Shown here: piece after piece, positions 8,311-18,900 of the stretch
Layout of the letters: each line of letters opens with the position of its first letter
Position numbering within the stretch: position 1 is the first letter of the stretch
Source: Pseudomonas viciae
GTDB taxonomy: Bacteria > Pseudomonadota > Gammaproteobacteria > Pseudomonadales > Pseudomonadaceae
DNA length: 64,000 nt
Assembly: GCF_004786035.1 (NCBI RefSeq)
Contig: NZ_CP035088.1
Span: 1,648,001-1,712,000, forward strand
Direction: 5' to 3'
Made by a program: the position numbers and the translations under genes
Notes under the pieces: generated by a model
Told to the model about the DNA's origin: nothing
Database searches by the model: none
Seen by the model: the letters and a program-made list of their open reading frames with translations, nothing else

Positions 8311-10848
8311 ATGAGTCTTAGAGCGATATTCAGTCGGCTGATGTTGTGTCTGTGTGGTTTATTTGCGCTCTCATCGGCCTATGCGCAGAGTCTGATCATC
8401 GCCACACCGCAACAAGGTGTGGGCATAAAAGTCGATGTCTTTGACAAGCCCGACGCCTCAGACGGTATTCCTTCCTCGACGAGCTTGGTGAAGTTCGGCC
8501 TCCCAGCGGGGTTTATACCCGCGGTGCAGTCGTTCAAGGGAAAAATTTATATGTTCTGGTCCAATAATTATGATTCAGAGCATATCTATTCTTCCCATTC
8601 GACAGATGGGAAAAACTGGTCTCTTGCTAAAACTATCCCCGTGAATGGCTACCGATGGGGGGGTGATATTTCAGTGACTGTATTTAAGCAGAAGCTAGTG
8701 CTGACCTTTGCCGATCCTCAGCATCGCTTGAGGACCACCAGCTCTGCAGACGGTGTCAACTGGACCGATATTCAAACGGTCAATACCAGTCCTGTGGTCG
8801 GCGTTAACAGTCCTGTTGTGTATAACGGTCAATTATTTGTTTTTTATCACAAGGACGACGGCAAGGCTAAAACTGTTTATTACGTTAATTCGAATGATGG
8901 CCTTCTGTGGGGGCGGGAAACTCCAGCGTTCGAGGAAAGCACTGCCACGCCTCTGATCAAAGTGGTGCCGGTCGTCTATAACGGTACATTATGGGTCTAT
9001 TACACCGTGGAAAATCGCCTCATGTACGCACGCACCTACGACCGTGGCGGCCACTGGGGAGATAGGCAAGAACTGAAAGGTATAAACAGTAAACTTTTCC
9101 TGAACAGTGCAACGATGATCAACGATCGTGTGTTTGTCAGCAATAATACAAAAACTTTTTACTCAAGCGATGGGCTTAACTGGAATCCGTATTTCGCCGC
9201 GAGTGGACTTAATAACTTTTCCTCGGTATTGGGCGTTTCCTATGCCATTACCGCAAGCGATCTAACCGCACGCAACCCGCAACTGCCGTCGGACCTGGCC
9301 ACAGGCCTCAGCCACACCGACTATGCAACCTTCGCCTGGCGCAGCTTTTTCGCACTAAACAATACAGCTGCGGCACCATTGCCCGCTAACCGCGGCGTCG
9401 GCAACCCCGCCAGCAGTTTTGCCGACTCGGGCAAGGTGCCAAAGTCTCCCAGCCCCTTGTTATGGCAAACCTTCGCGCACCGTACCGAGTTGTTTCCGGG
9501 TATGAACAGAAACGGCGCAGGCGGCCCTACGCGTCCGTTTGGTTCTGACCCGCAATACAGTTATATCGAGTTTCCCAACGGGGCGCCTTTGGCACCAGGC
9601 GCCAGTTATGCTCATTACAACAATCTGGATGAGGCAACCCAAATCGGTCAGAACGCCATATTTTTCCCGGTGAATCCTCCAAATGTGGCGAAGACAACAG
9701 ATGCAAGGGGGGACTACGCGCCCTCAAAGGACAGCCAAATCCTGTTTGAGGCCAAGGCGAATCCGGTCATCTATGAGTATGCTCGGAAGCTGACGAGCTA
9801 CCCCAATACAAATATCGTCCTGCCTGACGGCGCTGTGGAGGTCAAGGCGGCATGGCGCAAGCTGGCAGACATTCCGGTACAGAATCAATCGCGCTACCAC
9901 ACGGCAACTGTGGTGACGTATCAAGGCACCGACGCTAAGCCGGTGGCGCACAATGAAGACTACGCTTTGGTCGCCTTGCATATCATTCATAAGACGCCCA
10001 ACTACCCGACCTTTATCTTCGCCACGTTCGAGCACGAAGATGCCCTGACATTGCCTGACGGCAAGTCGCCGACCGGTCTCTACTACATCGCCAACTACAA
10101 CAGGATTGCCTACCCCAGCGCCACACCACTAGCGACTAATCCACCGGTCGCGACCTTCTCCGATGGCAACACAAACCATACGGTTACCCTGCCCAGGGAG
10201 GACTTCGTAGAGTCGAGCGTTAATCCGCGAATCTACTCCGGCACCAAGGGGATACCTAAGGGGCAGGCCGGCCCGATCACTGTAGTGCAACCGCCGACCG
10301 TCTTTAACGAAGTCGTTGCGGTCAACAATCAAGTCCAGGCGCTGATGGAGGGGAGCGGCGAATTCACCCATTCAGTCTGGAAGCACTACCGGCTTAGAGG
10401 GGTGCAAGCCATCCCTTCGAGCGAACAAACAGATCCGGATTACTACCTGGCTAATATCATGGTCGAAAGCAGTCAACCGGGGATCCAGCTGTTTCGCGGA
10501 AGCAACTCATTCCCCATTCCAGAGGACAGCGTGCTGACCAATACCCGTGACTTTAAGAACATCAGGGTGCCGGACTATGACCACAGCACGAAAAGCACCC
10601 TGACCATGGGCGGTTGCATGGGGTGTCACGGCATCGCCCAGAGCCAATTGCAACAAGGCTTCAGTTTCCTGTTTGATGCGATCAAACCACCCAAGGTCAA
10701 ACCTCGTACGCCCAACTTCGTTGAGCCTACCGGCTTCAAGAACCCAGAAACTGTAGGCTTGCCGGATCCTCACACCATGAGTGAGCGGGCCCGGAAGTAC
10801 GCTTTGGGCTTTCAGAGTCAGGACGTGGTTGAGGGTACGGGCAAGTAG
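8311..10848 (+). CDS. exported beta-propeller protein with C-terminal mono-haem CxxCH domain
   Basis: The 845-residue protein begins with a signal peptide (cleavage after SSAYAQ, near residue 23). Residues about 40-310 hold at least four BNR/sialidase-like Asp-box repeats (STDGKNW, SADGVNW, NSNDGLLW, SSDGLNW), implying a beta-propeller. A long domain of about 500 residues follows that I cannot assign beyond its similarity to unannotated single-haem proteins. Near its end is a c-type haem motif (C769-x2-C772-H773 in GGCMGCHG). Catalytic sialidase residues were not identified, so binding is likelier than hydrolysis. I prefer ATG 8311 over 8302 because AAAGG is then well spaced. GC is lower than the flanks and a terminator follows at 10912. 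Likely periplasmic or surface-exposed. Confidence 0.8.
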   Translation: MSLRAIFSRLMLCLCGLFALSSAYAQSLIIATPQQGVGIKVDVFDKPDASDGIPSSTSLVKFGLPAGFIPAVQSFKGKIYMFWSNNYDSEHIYSSHSTDGKNWSLAKTIPVNGYRWGGDISVTVFKQKLVLTFADPQHRLRTTSSADGVNWTDIQTVNTSPVVGVNSPVVYNGQLFVFYHKDDGKAKTVYYVNSNDGLLWGRETPAFEESTATPLIKVVPVVYNGTLWVYYTVENRLMYARTYDRGGHWGDRQELKGINSKLFLNSATMINDRVFVSNNTKTFYSSDGLNWNPYFAASGLNNFSSVLGVSYAITASDLTARNPQLPSDLATGLSHTDYATFAWRSFFALNNTAAAPLPANRGVGNPASSFADSGKVPKSPSPLLWQTFAHRTELFPGMNRNGAGGPTRPFGSDPQYSYIEFPNGAPLAPGASYAHYNNLDEATQIGQNAIFFPVNPPNVAKTTDARGDYAPSKDSQILFEAKANPVIYEYARKLTSYPNTNIVLPDGAVEVKAAWRKLADIPVQNQSRYHTATVVTYQGTDAKPVAHNEDYALVALHIIHKTPNYPTFIFATFEHEDALTLPDGKSPTGLYYIANYNRIAYPSATPLATNPPVATFSDGNTNHTVTLPREDFVESSVNPRIYSGTKGIPKGQAGPITVVQPPTVFNEVVAVNNQVQALMEGSGEFTHSVWKHYRLRGVQAIPSSEQTDPDYYLANIMVESSQPGIQLFRGSNSFPIPEDSVLTNTRDFKNIRVPDYDHSTKSTLTMGGCMGCHGIAQSQLQQGFSFLFDAIKPPKVKPRTPNFVEPTGFKNPETVGLPDPHTMSERARKYALGFQSQDVVEGTGK

Positions 10849-10911
10849 CAGCCAAACACCTCGAGCAGGAGGGTCGCAACGCGGACCGTCCTGCTGTCTG
10901 AAACAGGAAAA

Positions 10912-10937
10912 AACCGGACCTTGAGTCCGGTTTTTTT
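10912..10937 (+). terminator. terminator after the propeller protein, copy 2
   Basis: AACCGGAC pairs with GTCCGGTT, followed by seven Ts. It is the duplicate of the hairpin at 7563 with one loop change. Confidence 0.9.
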
Positions 10938-10946
10938 ATGGGTGAA

Positions 10947-11115
10947 AAACCAGGCTGGTTGGAGCGTGAGCCTGTGACGAGACCACGCTGTCATCCCCTC
11001 TATCCATTTGTAGGAGATTTCTAGCTATGCACAGGACCTTTCGTACCTACGTACGGGAGGCGTCTGATTCAGATGAACGGTCCCGAGAATAACCGCAAAG
11101 CTTAAGCGATTAAGT
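10947..11115. other. leader region of the CDI operon without a confident gene
   Basis: A 21-codon ORF (11027-11092) starts 11 bases after an AGGAG, which is too far for a convincing ribosome site. Otherwise I see only promoter-type sequence before the inverted repeat at 11116. Confidence 0.4.
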
Positions 11116-11164
11116 TGACGTCAAAATGATGGCTAACTAATATCGCGCCACTATTTTGATGTCA
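11116..11164. promoter_or_regulatory. long inverted repeat upstream of cdiB
   Basis: TGACGTCAAAAT (11116-11127) and ATTTTGATGTCA (11153-11164) are inverted copies with one mismatch, 25 bp apart, ending 20 bp before the cdiB start. The spacing suits a pair of operator half-sites or a transcript hairpin close to the ribosome site. The core TGACGTCA is itself a palindrome. Confidence 0.5.
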
Positions 11165-11184
11165 CTTTTCTCGAGGGATCGAAC

Positions 11185-12891
11185 ATGTCCTCACCCGCCT
11201 TTTGGGCGAGGTTGTGCGTGGCTTTGCTGTGCCTTTCTCCACTGACCCTGGCTCACGCCGCCCCCACGCCTGGCGACACGGACCTGATCCGCGAGCGCCA
11301 GAACCGTTTGCTCGAAGAGCAGCGTCGGCGTCTGGAAGAGCTCAAGGACCTGCCTGGCAGGGAGGCGAAGCCGAGCCTGCCGACAGCACCTGTCGATACC
11401 CGTTGCTTCCCCATCAAGACCGTCGAACTCAAGGGCGCCGACAGTCTTTCCGCCAGCGAGCGCGAGCACCTGCTCAAGCCTTACATCGGCCGATGCCTGG
11501 GCGTGCCGCAGCTCAACGAGTTGCTCAAAGTCATTACCGACCACTACATCGAAAAGGGGCTGGTCACCAGTCGTGCTTATTTACCGCAGCAGGATTTGTC
11601 CGGCGGGCATCTGAGCGTGTTGGTGGTGGAAGGGCGTCTGGAAGGCCTGAAGGGCGCCGAGAACAGCCAGCTGTCGGACCGCGAGTTGGCGATGGCATTT
11701 CCCGGGGCGACCGGTGAGTTGGTCAACCTGCGGGAGATCGAGCAGATGGTCGATCAGCTCAATCGCTTGCCATCGAATCAGGCAAAGATGGAGCTGACCC
11801 CCGGCCAGAACGTCGGCGGCAGTGAAGTGCGCGTGACTAACGATCAACAAAAGCCCTGGCGTGCCGGGCTGTCGCGCAGCAACGACGGCCAGCGCAGCAC
11901 GGGCGAGCAACAGTGGGGTACCAGTTTTGAATGGGACAGCCCGCTGGGCCTGGCCGACCAGTTGATGCTGCGCGGCGGTCACGACGCGATGACCGACCAC
12001 CAGCACACCTCGCGCAACGCCATGCTCTATTACAACCTGCCGTTTGGCTGGTGGAACGTCAGTTACACCTACAGCCAGAGCGAGTACCGCTCGCAGATCC
12101 CGGCCAACGGTTTCAACTTCAAGCAGACCGGCGACAGCCAGAACCATCAGTTGCGGGTCGAGCGGGTGATCCATCGCGACGCCCTGAGCAAGACCTCGCT
12201 CAGCACCGGCCTGGCGTACCTGCGCACCAACAACTTTATCGAAGACAGCAAGTTGGCGGTGAGCAGCAATCGCCTCAGCGAAGGGCAGTTCGGCATCAAC
12301 CATGGCCGGCGGGTCGGCACTGCCTTCGTCAACCTGGACCTGGGCGTGCAGCAAGGCATCGGCGCCTTCGATGCCCAGGGCGACGACGATCCGGGCCCTG
12401 GCCAGGCCGACGCCCGTTATCGCAAATACACCGCCACCGCCAGCTACCTGCAACCGTTCCAGGTGTGGGGTGAATCCTTCAGTTTCAGCAGCCTGATGAC
12501 CGGCCAACGCAGCGAGGACGTGTTGTTCAGTCCGCAGCGCATGAGCCTGGGTGGTCAGTCGTCGATTCGCGGCTACAAGGACCAATCGCTGTCCGGCGAC
12601 AGCGGCGGCTATTGGCGCAACGACCTGCGCTGGAGCCGCCCGGTGACGCTGGAATGGCTACGCCCGGTGTTCGCCGAATACGGCAGCAGCCTTGGTTATG
12701 ACCAGGGCGTGATTCGTGGTGATCGCTACAACGGCGATGAGCACGGGCGCATGTCGAGTAACTCGGTGGAGTTGTTCGCCCGCGGCCAACACCTGACCGC
12801 CAGCGTCACCTTCGCCCACTCCCTGGAACGTCCGGATGCCCTGACCGAGCGCGAAGCGCCGATCTACTTCCGCGTCGATGTACTCCTTTAA
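11185..12891 (+). CDS. cdiB: two-partner secretion outer-membrane transporter (TpsB/CdiB)
   Basis: The 568-residue outer-membrane pore exports the giant exoprotein encoded next. It has a signal peptide (cleavage near residue 25, AHAAP), a charged helix (residues about 33-58) that plugs the barrel in this family, and two POTRA domains (about 70-225). A 16-strand beta-barrel with the conserved SIRGYKDQSLSGDSG motif near residue 460 follows, ending in a typical outer-membrane signature (VDVLL). Length and order match ShlB/FhaC/CdiB proteins. GAGGG lies seven bases before the ATG. The gap to the exoprotein start is 24 bp, so the two form one operon. Confidence 0.95.
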   Translation: MSSPAFWARLCVALLCLSPLTLAHAAPTPGDTDLIRERQNRLLEEQRRRLEELKDLPGREAKPSLPTAPVDTRCFPIKTVELKGADSLSASEREHLLKPYIGRCLGVPQLNELLKVITDHYIEKGLVTSRAYLPQQDLSGGHLSVLVVEGRLEGLKGAENSQLSDRELAMAFPGATGELVNLREIEQMVDQLNRLPSNQAKMELTPGQNVGGSEVRVTNDQQKPWRAGLSRSNDGQRSTGEQQWGTSFEWDSPLGLADQLMLRGGHDAMTDHQHTSRNAMLYYNLPFGWWNVSYTYSQSEYRSQIPANGFNFKQTGDSQNHQLRVERVIHRDALSKTSLSTGLAYLRTNNFIEDSKLAVSSNRLSEGQFGINHGRRVGTAFVNLDLGVQQGIGAFDAQGDDDPGPGQADARYRKYTATASYLQPFQVWGESFSFSSLMTGQRSEDVLFSPQRMSLGGQSSIRGYKDQSLSGDSGGYWRNDLRWSRPVTLEWLRPVFAEYGSSLGYDQGVIRGDRYNGDEHGRMSSNSVELFARGQHLTASVTFAHSLERPDALTEREAPIYFRVDVLL

Positions 12892-12915
12892 ATTCTGCCG
12901 CAACGAGACTTGATC

Positions 12916-15900
12916 ATGGACGACCGCCAACACGCCCGCCTGCATTCTGCTGTCCTGCAACCTCGCGAGCAATTCTGGGGCATGCCCAAGCGTGGCCTGG
13001 CGTTCCTGTTGGCCAACGTCATGTTCTGGCAACCACTGTGGGCCCAGGCTGAAGGCATTGTGGTCAGCGCACCCGGCACCGGTCTGGACCGGGCGGGCAA
13101 TGGGGTGCCCATCGTCAACATCGCCCGGCCCAACGGCAGCGGTCTGTCCCACAACCAGTTCAAGGACTACAACGTCGGCAGCAACGGCGTGATCCTCAAC
13201 AACGCCACGTCCCGCACCCAGTCCACGCAATTGGGTGGGATCATCCTTGGCAACCCGAACCTCAACGGCGCGGCCGCCACCACCATCCTCAACGAAGTCA
13301 ACGGTGGCAACCCCAGCCAGCTGCGCGGCTACACCGAAGTGGCGGGGCAATCGGCCCACGTCATCGTCGCCAACCCCTACGGCATCACCTGCAATGGCTG
13401 CGGTTTTATCAACAGCCCGAAGGTGACCTTGAGCACCGGTAAACCGGTGGTGGAAAACGGCCAGTTGAACCGCTACCAAGTGGATCAAGGCAGCGTTGCC
13501 ATTGAAGGCGCGGGCCTCAACGCCAACAACGTCGACCACTTCGAAATCATCACCCGCAGCGCCAAGATCAACGCCGAGATCCAGGCCAAGAACCTGACCA
13601 TCGTCGCCGGGCGCAACGACGTCAATGCCGATACCCTCAACGCGACCGCCCATGCCGACGACGGCAGCGCCAAGCCACAACTGGCCATCGACTCTTCCGC
13701 CTTGGGCGGCATGTACGCAGGCGCGATCAAACTGGTGGGCACCGAGGCCGGCGTCGGTGTGAAGCTGGACGGCAAGTTGATCGCCAGCGGCGGCGATATC
13801 CAGCTCGATGCCAATGGTCACTTGAGCATGGTCGAAACTTCGGCCAGCGGCGCCATCAACGTCAGGGCCGCCAGTCTCGATGCTCAGGGAGCGGTCTACG
13901 CAGGTACCACGCTGAACGCCCAGACACAGGGTAACTTGAGCAACCAGCAAACCCTCGCGGCGCGGGACAGCATCACGCTGAGTGCGGGTGGGCAACTGAG
14001 CAATAGCGGGATTATTGAGGCAGGGGTCAATGCCGATAGCACGCGCAATGCTACGGGCGATGTGAGCCTCACGGCGCAGAACCTGAACAACAGCGGCAAG
14101 AGCATCGTTGCCAGTCGAAACGTCACCGCCGACGTTGCGCAAACGTTGAACAACCAGGGCGGCACCCTGAGCGCCGGACAAACCGCCACGGTGAAAGCCG
14201 GGACCTTGGACAACCAGAACAAAGGGCGGGTGCTGAGTAACGGTGCGCTGAACGTCTCCGCCGATAAACTGCTCAACACCCAAGGCCTCGTCAGCAGCAA
14301 TGGCAACCTGACGGCCAATGTCGGGCAACTGAACAACAGCAACGGCGAACTCAACAGCTTGAGTAACGTCACGCTGCGTGTCGCCTCGCTGGATAACGTG
14401 GCAGGTCTGGTGGCGGCGGGTCAGATGCTCGACATCAACGCCAGTGGTCAGGTGAACAACCGGGGCGGGCGTCTCACCGCAAGCAAGAGCGTCCAGCTGA
14501 ATGCTGGGTCGATGGATAACACGGCAGGTCGCTTGCTCAGTGACGGCGCGCTCACCGCAAGCATCTCGGCGCAGTTGCTCAATCAGGCCGGGTTGTTGTC
14601 ATCGGCTGGCCTGTTGACCCTCAACGCGACGAGTCTGGATAACCGCCAGGGCTCGCTTTATGCACAGCAAGGCCTGAATCTGAACGTGGGCGGGTCACTG
14701 CTCAATGCTCAGGGCAGCGTGAAAAGCGACACCACCGCCAGCGTCAAAGCCGCCGAGATGAATAACGACGGCGGCCAGATCTCCAGCGTCGGTGCGTTGA
14801 ACCTCGACAGCGCGGGTACCCTGAGCAACGTCAGCGGCAGCGTGATCAGCAGCGACACGCTGCTATTGAAGGCGGGTCAGGTGAATAACGCCACTGGCCG
14901 CATCGCCAGCGCAAAAGCCCTGAATGCCAGTGTCACCGGCCTCGATCAGCAGAACGGCCAGTTGTTCAGCAACACCAGCCTTTCCCTCGACCTCAACCAT
15001 GGGCAGTTGAATAACCAGGGCGGGCTGATCAACGCCCCGGGCAGTCTGTTGTTGAAGAACCTGGCGGCGGTGAACAACCGCGACGGCGAGATTTCCAGCG
15101 ACCAGGCGTTCAGCCTGAATGCCACGAGCCTGGACAACCGCGCCGGTTCGATCATCAGCCAGCAGCGTCTCGATTTGGTCATTGCCCAAGCGTTGAATAA
15201 CGCCAAAGGCCTGATCTCGGCAAACGGCCTTGAAGTTCGCGCTGTCAACCTGGACAACAGCGGCGGCAACCTGGGCAGCGAGGCGGACCTGAGCGTAAAT
15301 GTCGAAGACACGCTGACCAACCTCGATGGCGAAATTTCCAGCGCGGGCCTGACTCGGCTCAACGCGATGGCCTTGGCTAACAGCAACGGTCAGGTACTGG
15401 GCGACAGCGCCTTGAACATTGACCTCGGCGGCGCGCTGGACAACCGCAATGGTGTGCTCGGTTCGGGCAAGGCTGTGGACATCAAGGCGGCCAGCCTGAA
15501 CAACAGCGACGGCGGCCAGTTGATCAGCGACGGCGCCCTGACCGCGCGCATCAGCGGTTTGCTGGACAATCAGAACCAAGGCCAAGTGCTTGCCAAAGGC
15601 GCGCTTGACCTGCAAACCGGCAGCCTCGACAACCGCGGTGGTCGCCTGGTCGGCAATGACCTGCTGACCGTGCACAGCGATTCGCTCGACAACCGTGGCG
15701 GGAGCCTGCGCGCCGACAAGGCGCTGCAATTGACGGTCGATCAACTGGATAACCGTGATAACGGCGTCATCGCGGGCAAAAGCAGCGTCACCTTCGAAGG
15801 CTCGCGTCTGGACAACAGCGCGGGTTTGCTGACAAGCGTTGGCGTGCTGACCTTGAAGGCCGCTGAAGTACAGAACGGCCTCGGTCGTATCTCCAGCCAA

Positions 15901-18900
15901 ACCGACCTCACCGCTGTTATCGAGACCCTGCAGCAACAGGGTGGTGCATTGGTGGCCCAAGGCAATTTGAGCCTGACCGGCAACACACTGGATAACCGCA
16001 ACGGTGGTTTGGTCGGCACCACAAAAGCGCTGGATATGCAGGTCGGGCAGATCGATAACCGCGCGGGCGAACTCTCCGCAGGTGTTGGCCTTAAGGTGGG
16101 CGGCCAGCGCCTGGACAACAGCGATGGCGGCAAACTCATTGCCGGCACTGACCTGGAAGCGAAAGTCGCTGAGCTGATCAACCAGAGCAAAGGGCTGCTT
16201 CACGCCCAAGGCCACATGACCCTGAGCGGCAGCACACTGGACAATAGCGAAGGCGTGCTCAATAGCCTGAACGGTCTGGTGATCACGCTCGATAACGCAC
16301 TGTTGAACAGCAAGGGTTTGATCAGCAGCGAAGGGGAATTGAGTGTCGACGCGGGCCGCCTCGATAACACCGCAGGCAACCTGAGCAGTGCCGCCACGTT
16401 GTCGATCGTCAGTGGTGGCGGGTTGATCAACCAGGGTGGCTCCATCAGCACCGACGCCGCGCTGACCCTCGAAAGCGCCAGTCTGGACAACAGCCAAAAG
16501 GGCCTGATCTCGGGCAAGGCCGCGACCCAAGTCACCACCGGCGCCCTCAACAACAGCCAGGGCGGGCGCCTGACCTCGGGCACTACGCTCACGCTCAACG
16601 CCACACAGGTAAACAATGCCGCAGGCCGTATTGCCAGCAGCCAAGCCTTGACCGCGTCGGTCACCGGGCTGGATCAACAGCAAGGGGAACTGTTCAGCAA
16701 CACCAGCCTGAGCCTGGACATGAACCAAGGCCAGTTGAACAACCAGGGCGGCCTGATTAACGCCTCGGGTGCGTTGTTGCTGAGCAACCTCAAGAACGTC
16801 AACAACCAGGGCGGGGAAATCTCCAGCCAGCAAGCCTTCACGCTGACCACGCAAAACCTCGATAACAGCGACGGTAAATTGCTGAGCAGCCAAGGCCTGA
16901 TGCTGAGAACCGCCCAAGTGCTCAACAACGCCCGCGGCGTCATCTCGGCAGCGTCCCTGGACAGTCGCAGCGACAGCCTGGACAACCGCGATGGTCTGAT
17001 CAGCAGCCGTGACCGCCTCGACTTGAATGTTGAAGCCGTGCTCGACAACCAGCGTGGCTCGTTGATTGCCGACGGTGCGCTGTTGCTGGTCGCTGATCGC
17101 CTGGACAACCGCGCCGGCAGCATCGCCGGCAAGACCGGATTCAACGCCACTGTCGGCACGTTGGATAACCGTCAAGGCACGCTGATCAGCACCGACGCCC
17201 TGACGCTGGAGGCTGCCAGTCTCGACAACCGTCAGGCAGGTTTGATCGGCGCGACAAAAGCGCTGGATCTTAACGTTGACGATCTCGACAACCGTGGCGG
17301 TGAACTGTCGGGCAGCGCGGACGTCACGCTGGTCAGCCAGAACCTCGACAACAGCGATGGCGGCCAGGTGTTCGCCGGACAAGCGCTGAAACTGACCGTG
17401 GATAAGCTGCTCAACCGCACCAAAGGCCTGCTCAGTGCCAAGACCGGGTTGGACCTGGAGGGCGGTTCCCTGGACAACAGCGGCGGTTACCTGATCAGCC
17501 AGCAGAACCAGCGCATCAATCTGAGCCGCGAGCTGATCAACACCCAGGGCCAACTCAGCAGCGAAGGCACGCTGAATGTCAGCGCCGCCAACCTGACCAA
17601 CACCGGCGGCAGCCTGTCCAGCGCGGCGGACCTGACCGTGCACAGCCTGGGGCGTCTCGACAACCAGGGCGGCGAACTGGTCACCGACGGCGCGTTGCTG
17701 CTCACCAGCGCGGCACTGGACAATCGTCAGCAGGGCAACATCAGCGCTAAAGGCGCGGTAAACGCCACCACCGGTGCGTTCGACAACAGCCAGAAAGGAC
17801 GGCTCAACAGTGGCAGCACGCTGAACCTCACCGCCGCCCAGGTCACCAACCAAGAGGACGGGCGCATCGGCAGCCAAGGCGCATTGACCGCGTCGGTTTC
17901 TGGCCTGGATCAACAGGGCGGTCAACTGTTCAGCAACACCTCGCTGAGCCTGGACATGAACAACGGCCAGCTCAACAACCAGAGCGGCTTGATCAACGCC
18001 CCTGGCACGATGCTGCTGAAAAACCTCAACGGCGTGAACAACCAGGGCGGCGAAATCTCCAGTGCACAAGCCTTCACCCTGACGGCTAAGAACCTCACCA
18101 ATGATGGCGGCCGGCTGCTCAGCAACCAGGGCCTGACCCTGCGCATCGCCCAGGCGCTGAACAACGTCAAAGGCATGATCGGTGCGGCCAGCGTCGATAC
18201 TCACGCTCAAAGCCTGAACAACAACGGCGGCACGCTCACCAGCCGTAGCAATCTCGTCCTGACGATCGATCAGCAACTGGATAACCAAGCTCAAGGCCTG
18301 ATCAGCGCCGCGCAATTGCTCACGCTCAACAGCGGCGACCTGAACAACCAGGGTGGCAGTGTGCTGGCGGGTGGAACCTTGCTCCTCAATGCCATGGCGC
18401 TTAACAACGGCGCCAACGGCCTGATCAATGCCCAGGGCGACCTTACCCTCGGCGCCGACTCCCTGGACTCCAGCGACGGCGGCGAAGTCTCGGCCAAGGG
18501 CGACATGAGCTTGGCCCTGGCGGGGCTGACGCAAAACGGCGGTCGCCTGCTGGGCGAGAAAGCCGTCACGCTGAACCTGGGCGGCCATGACCTGAATAAT
18601 CGCAATGGCTTGATCACCGCCAAAGGTCCGTTGACCATCAACGGCCTGCGCGACCTGAATAACCAGGGCGGTGAAGTTTCCAGCAGCCAGAGCTTCACCC
18701 TGGCTGGACGCACCCTAGATAACACGGGCGGCAAGCTGATCAGCAGCAACCTGCTTAGCCTCAACGCCACCAGCCTGATCAATCAGAACGGCCTGATCTC
18801 TGGTTGGCAAGGGCTGCAGGTCAACGGTTCCAGTCTTGATAACCGCAACAACGGCACACTCTCCAGCCGCAATGGCGACGTCGGCGTCACCCTCAGCGGG

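Larger units (their letters stand above)
7563..10946. repeat. 35-bp direct repeats bounding a 3.3-kb insert
   Basis: Positions 7563-7597 and 10912-10946 are identical except for one loop base (G at 7575, A at 10924). They comprise a whole terminator hairpin, its T run and ATGGGTGAA beyond it. The segment between holds the genes at 7647, 8182 and 8311. The duplication suggests this block was inserted or swapped by recombination between terminator copies. Confidence 0.75.

Noticed and set aside
11027..11092. 21-codon ORF upstream of cdiB
   Set aside because: The AGGAG is 11 bases away and nothing supports translation; kept only as a note in the leader region.
14863..18588. 1241-codon open frame on the minus strand opposite cdiA
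   Set aside because: It mirrors the codon pattern of the repetitive FHA array, has low-complexity Gln/Val/Ala composition and no ribosome site.
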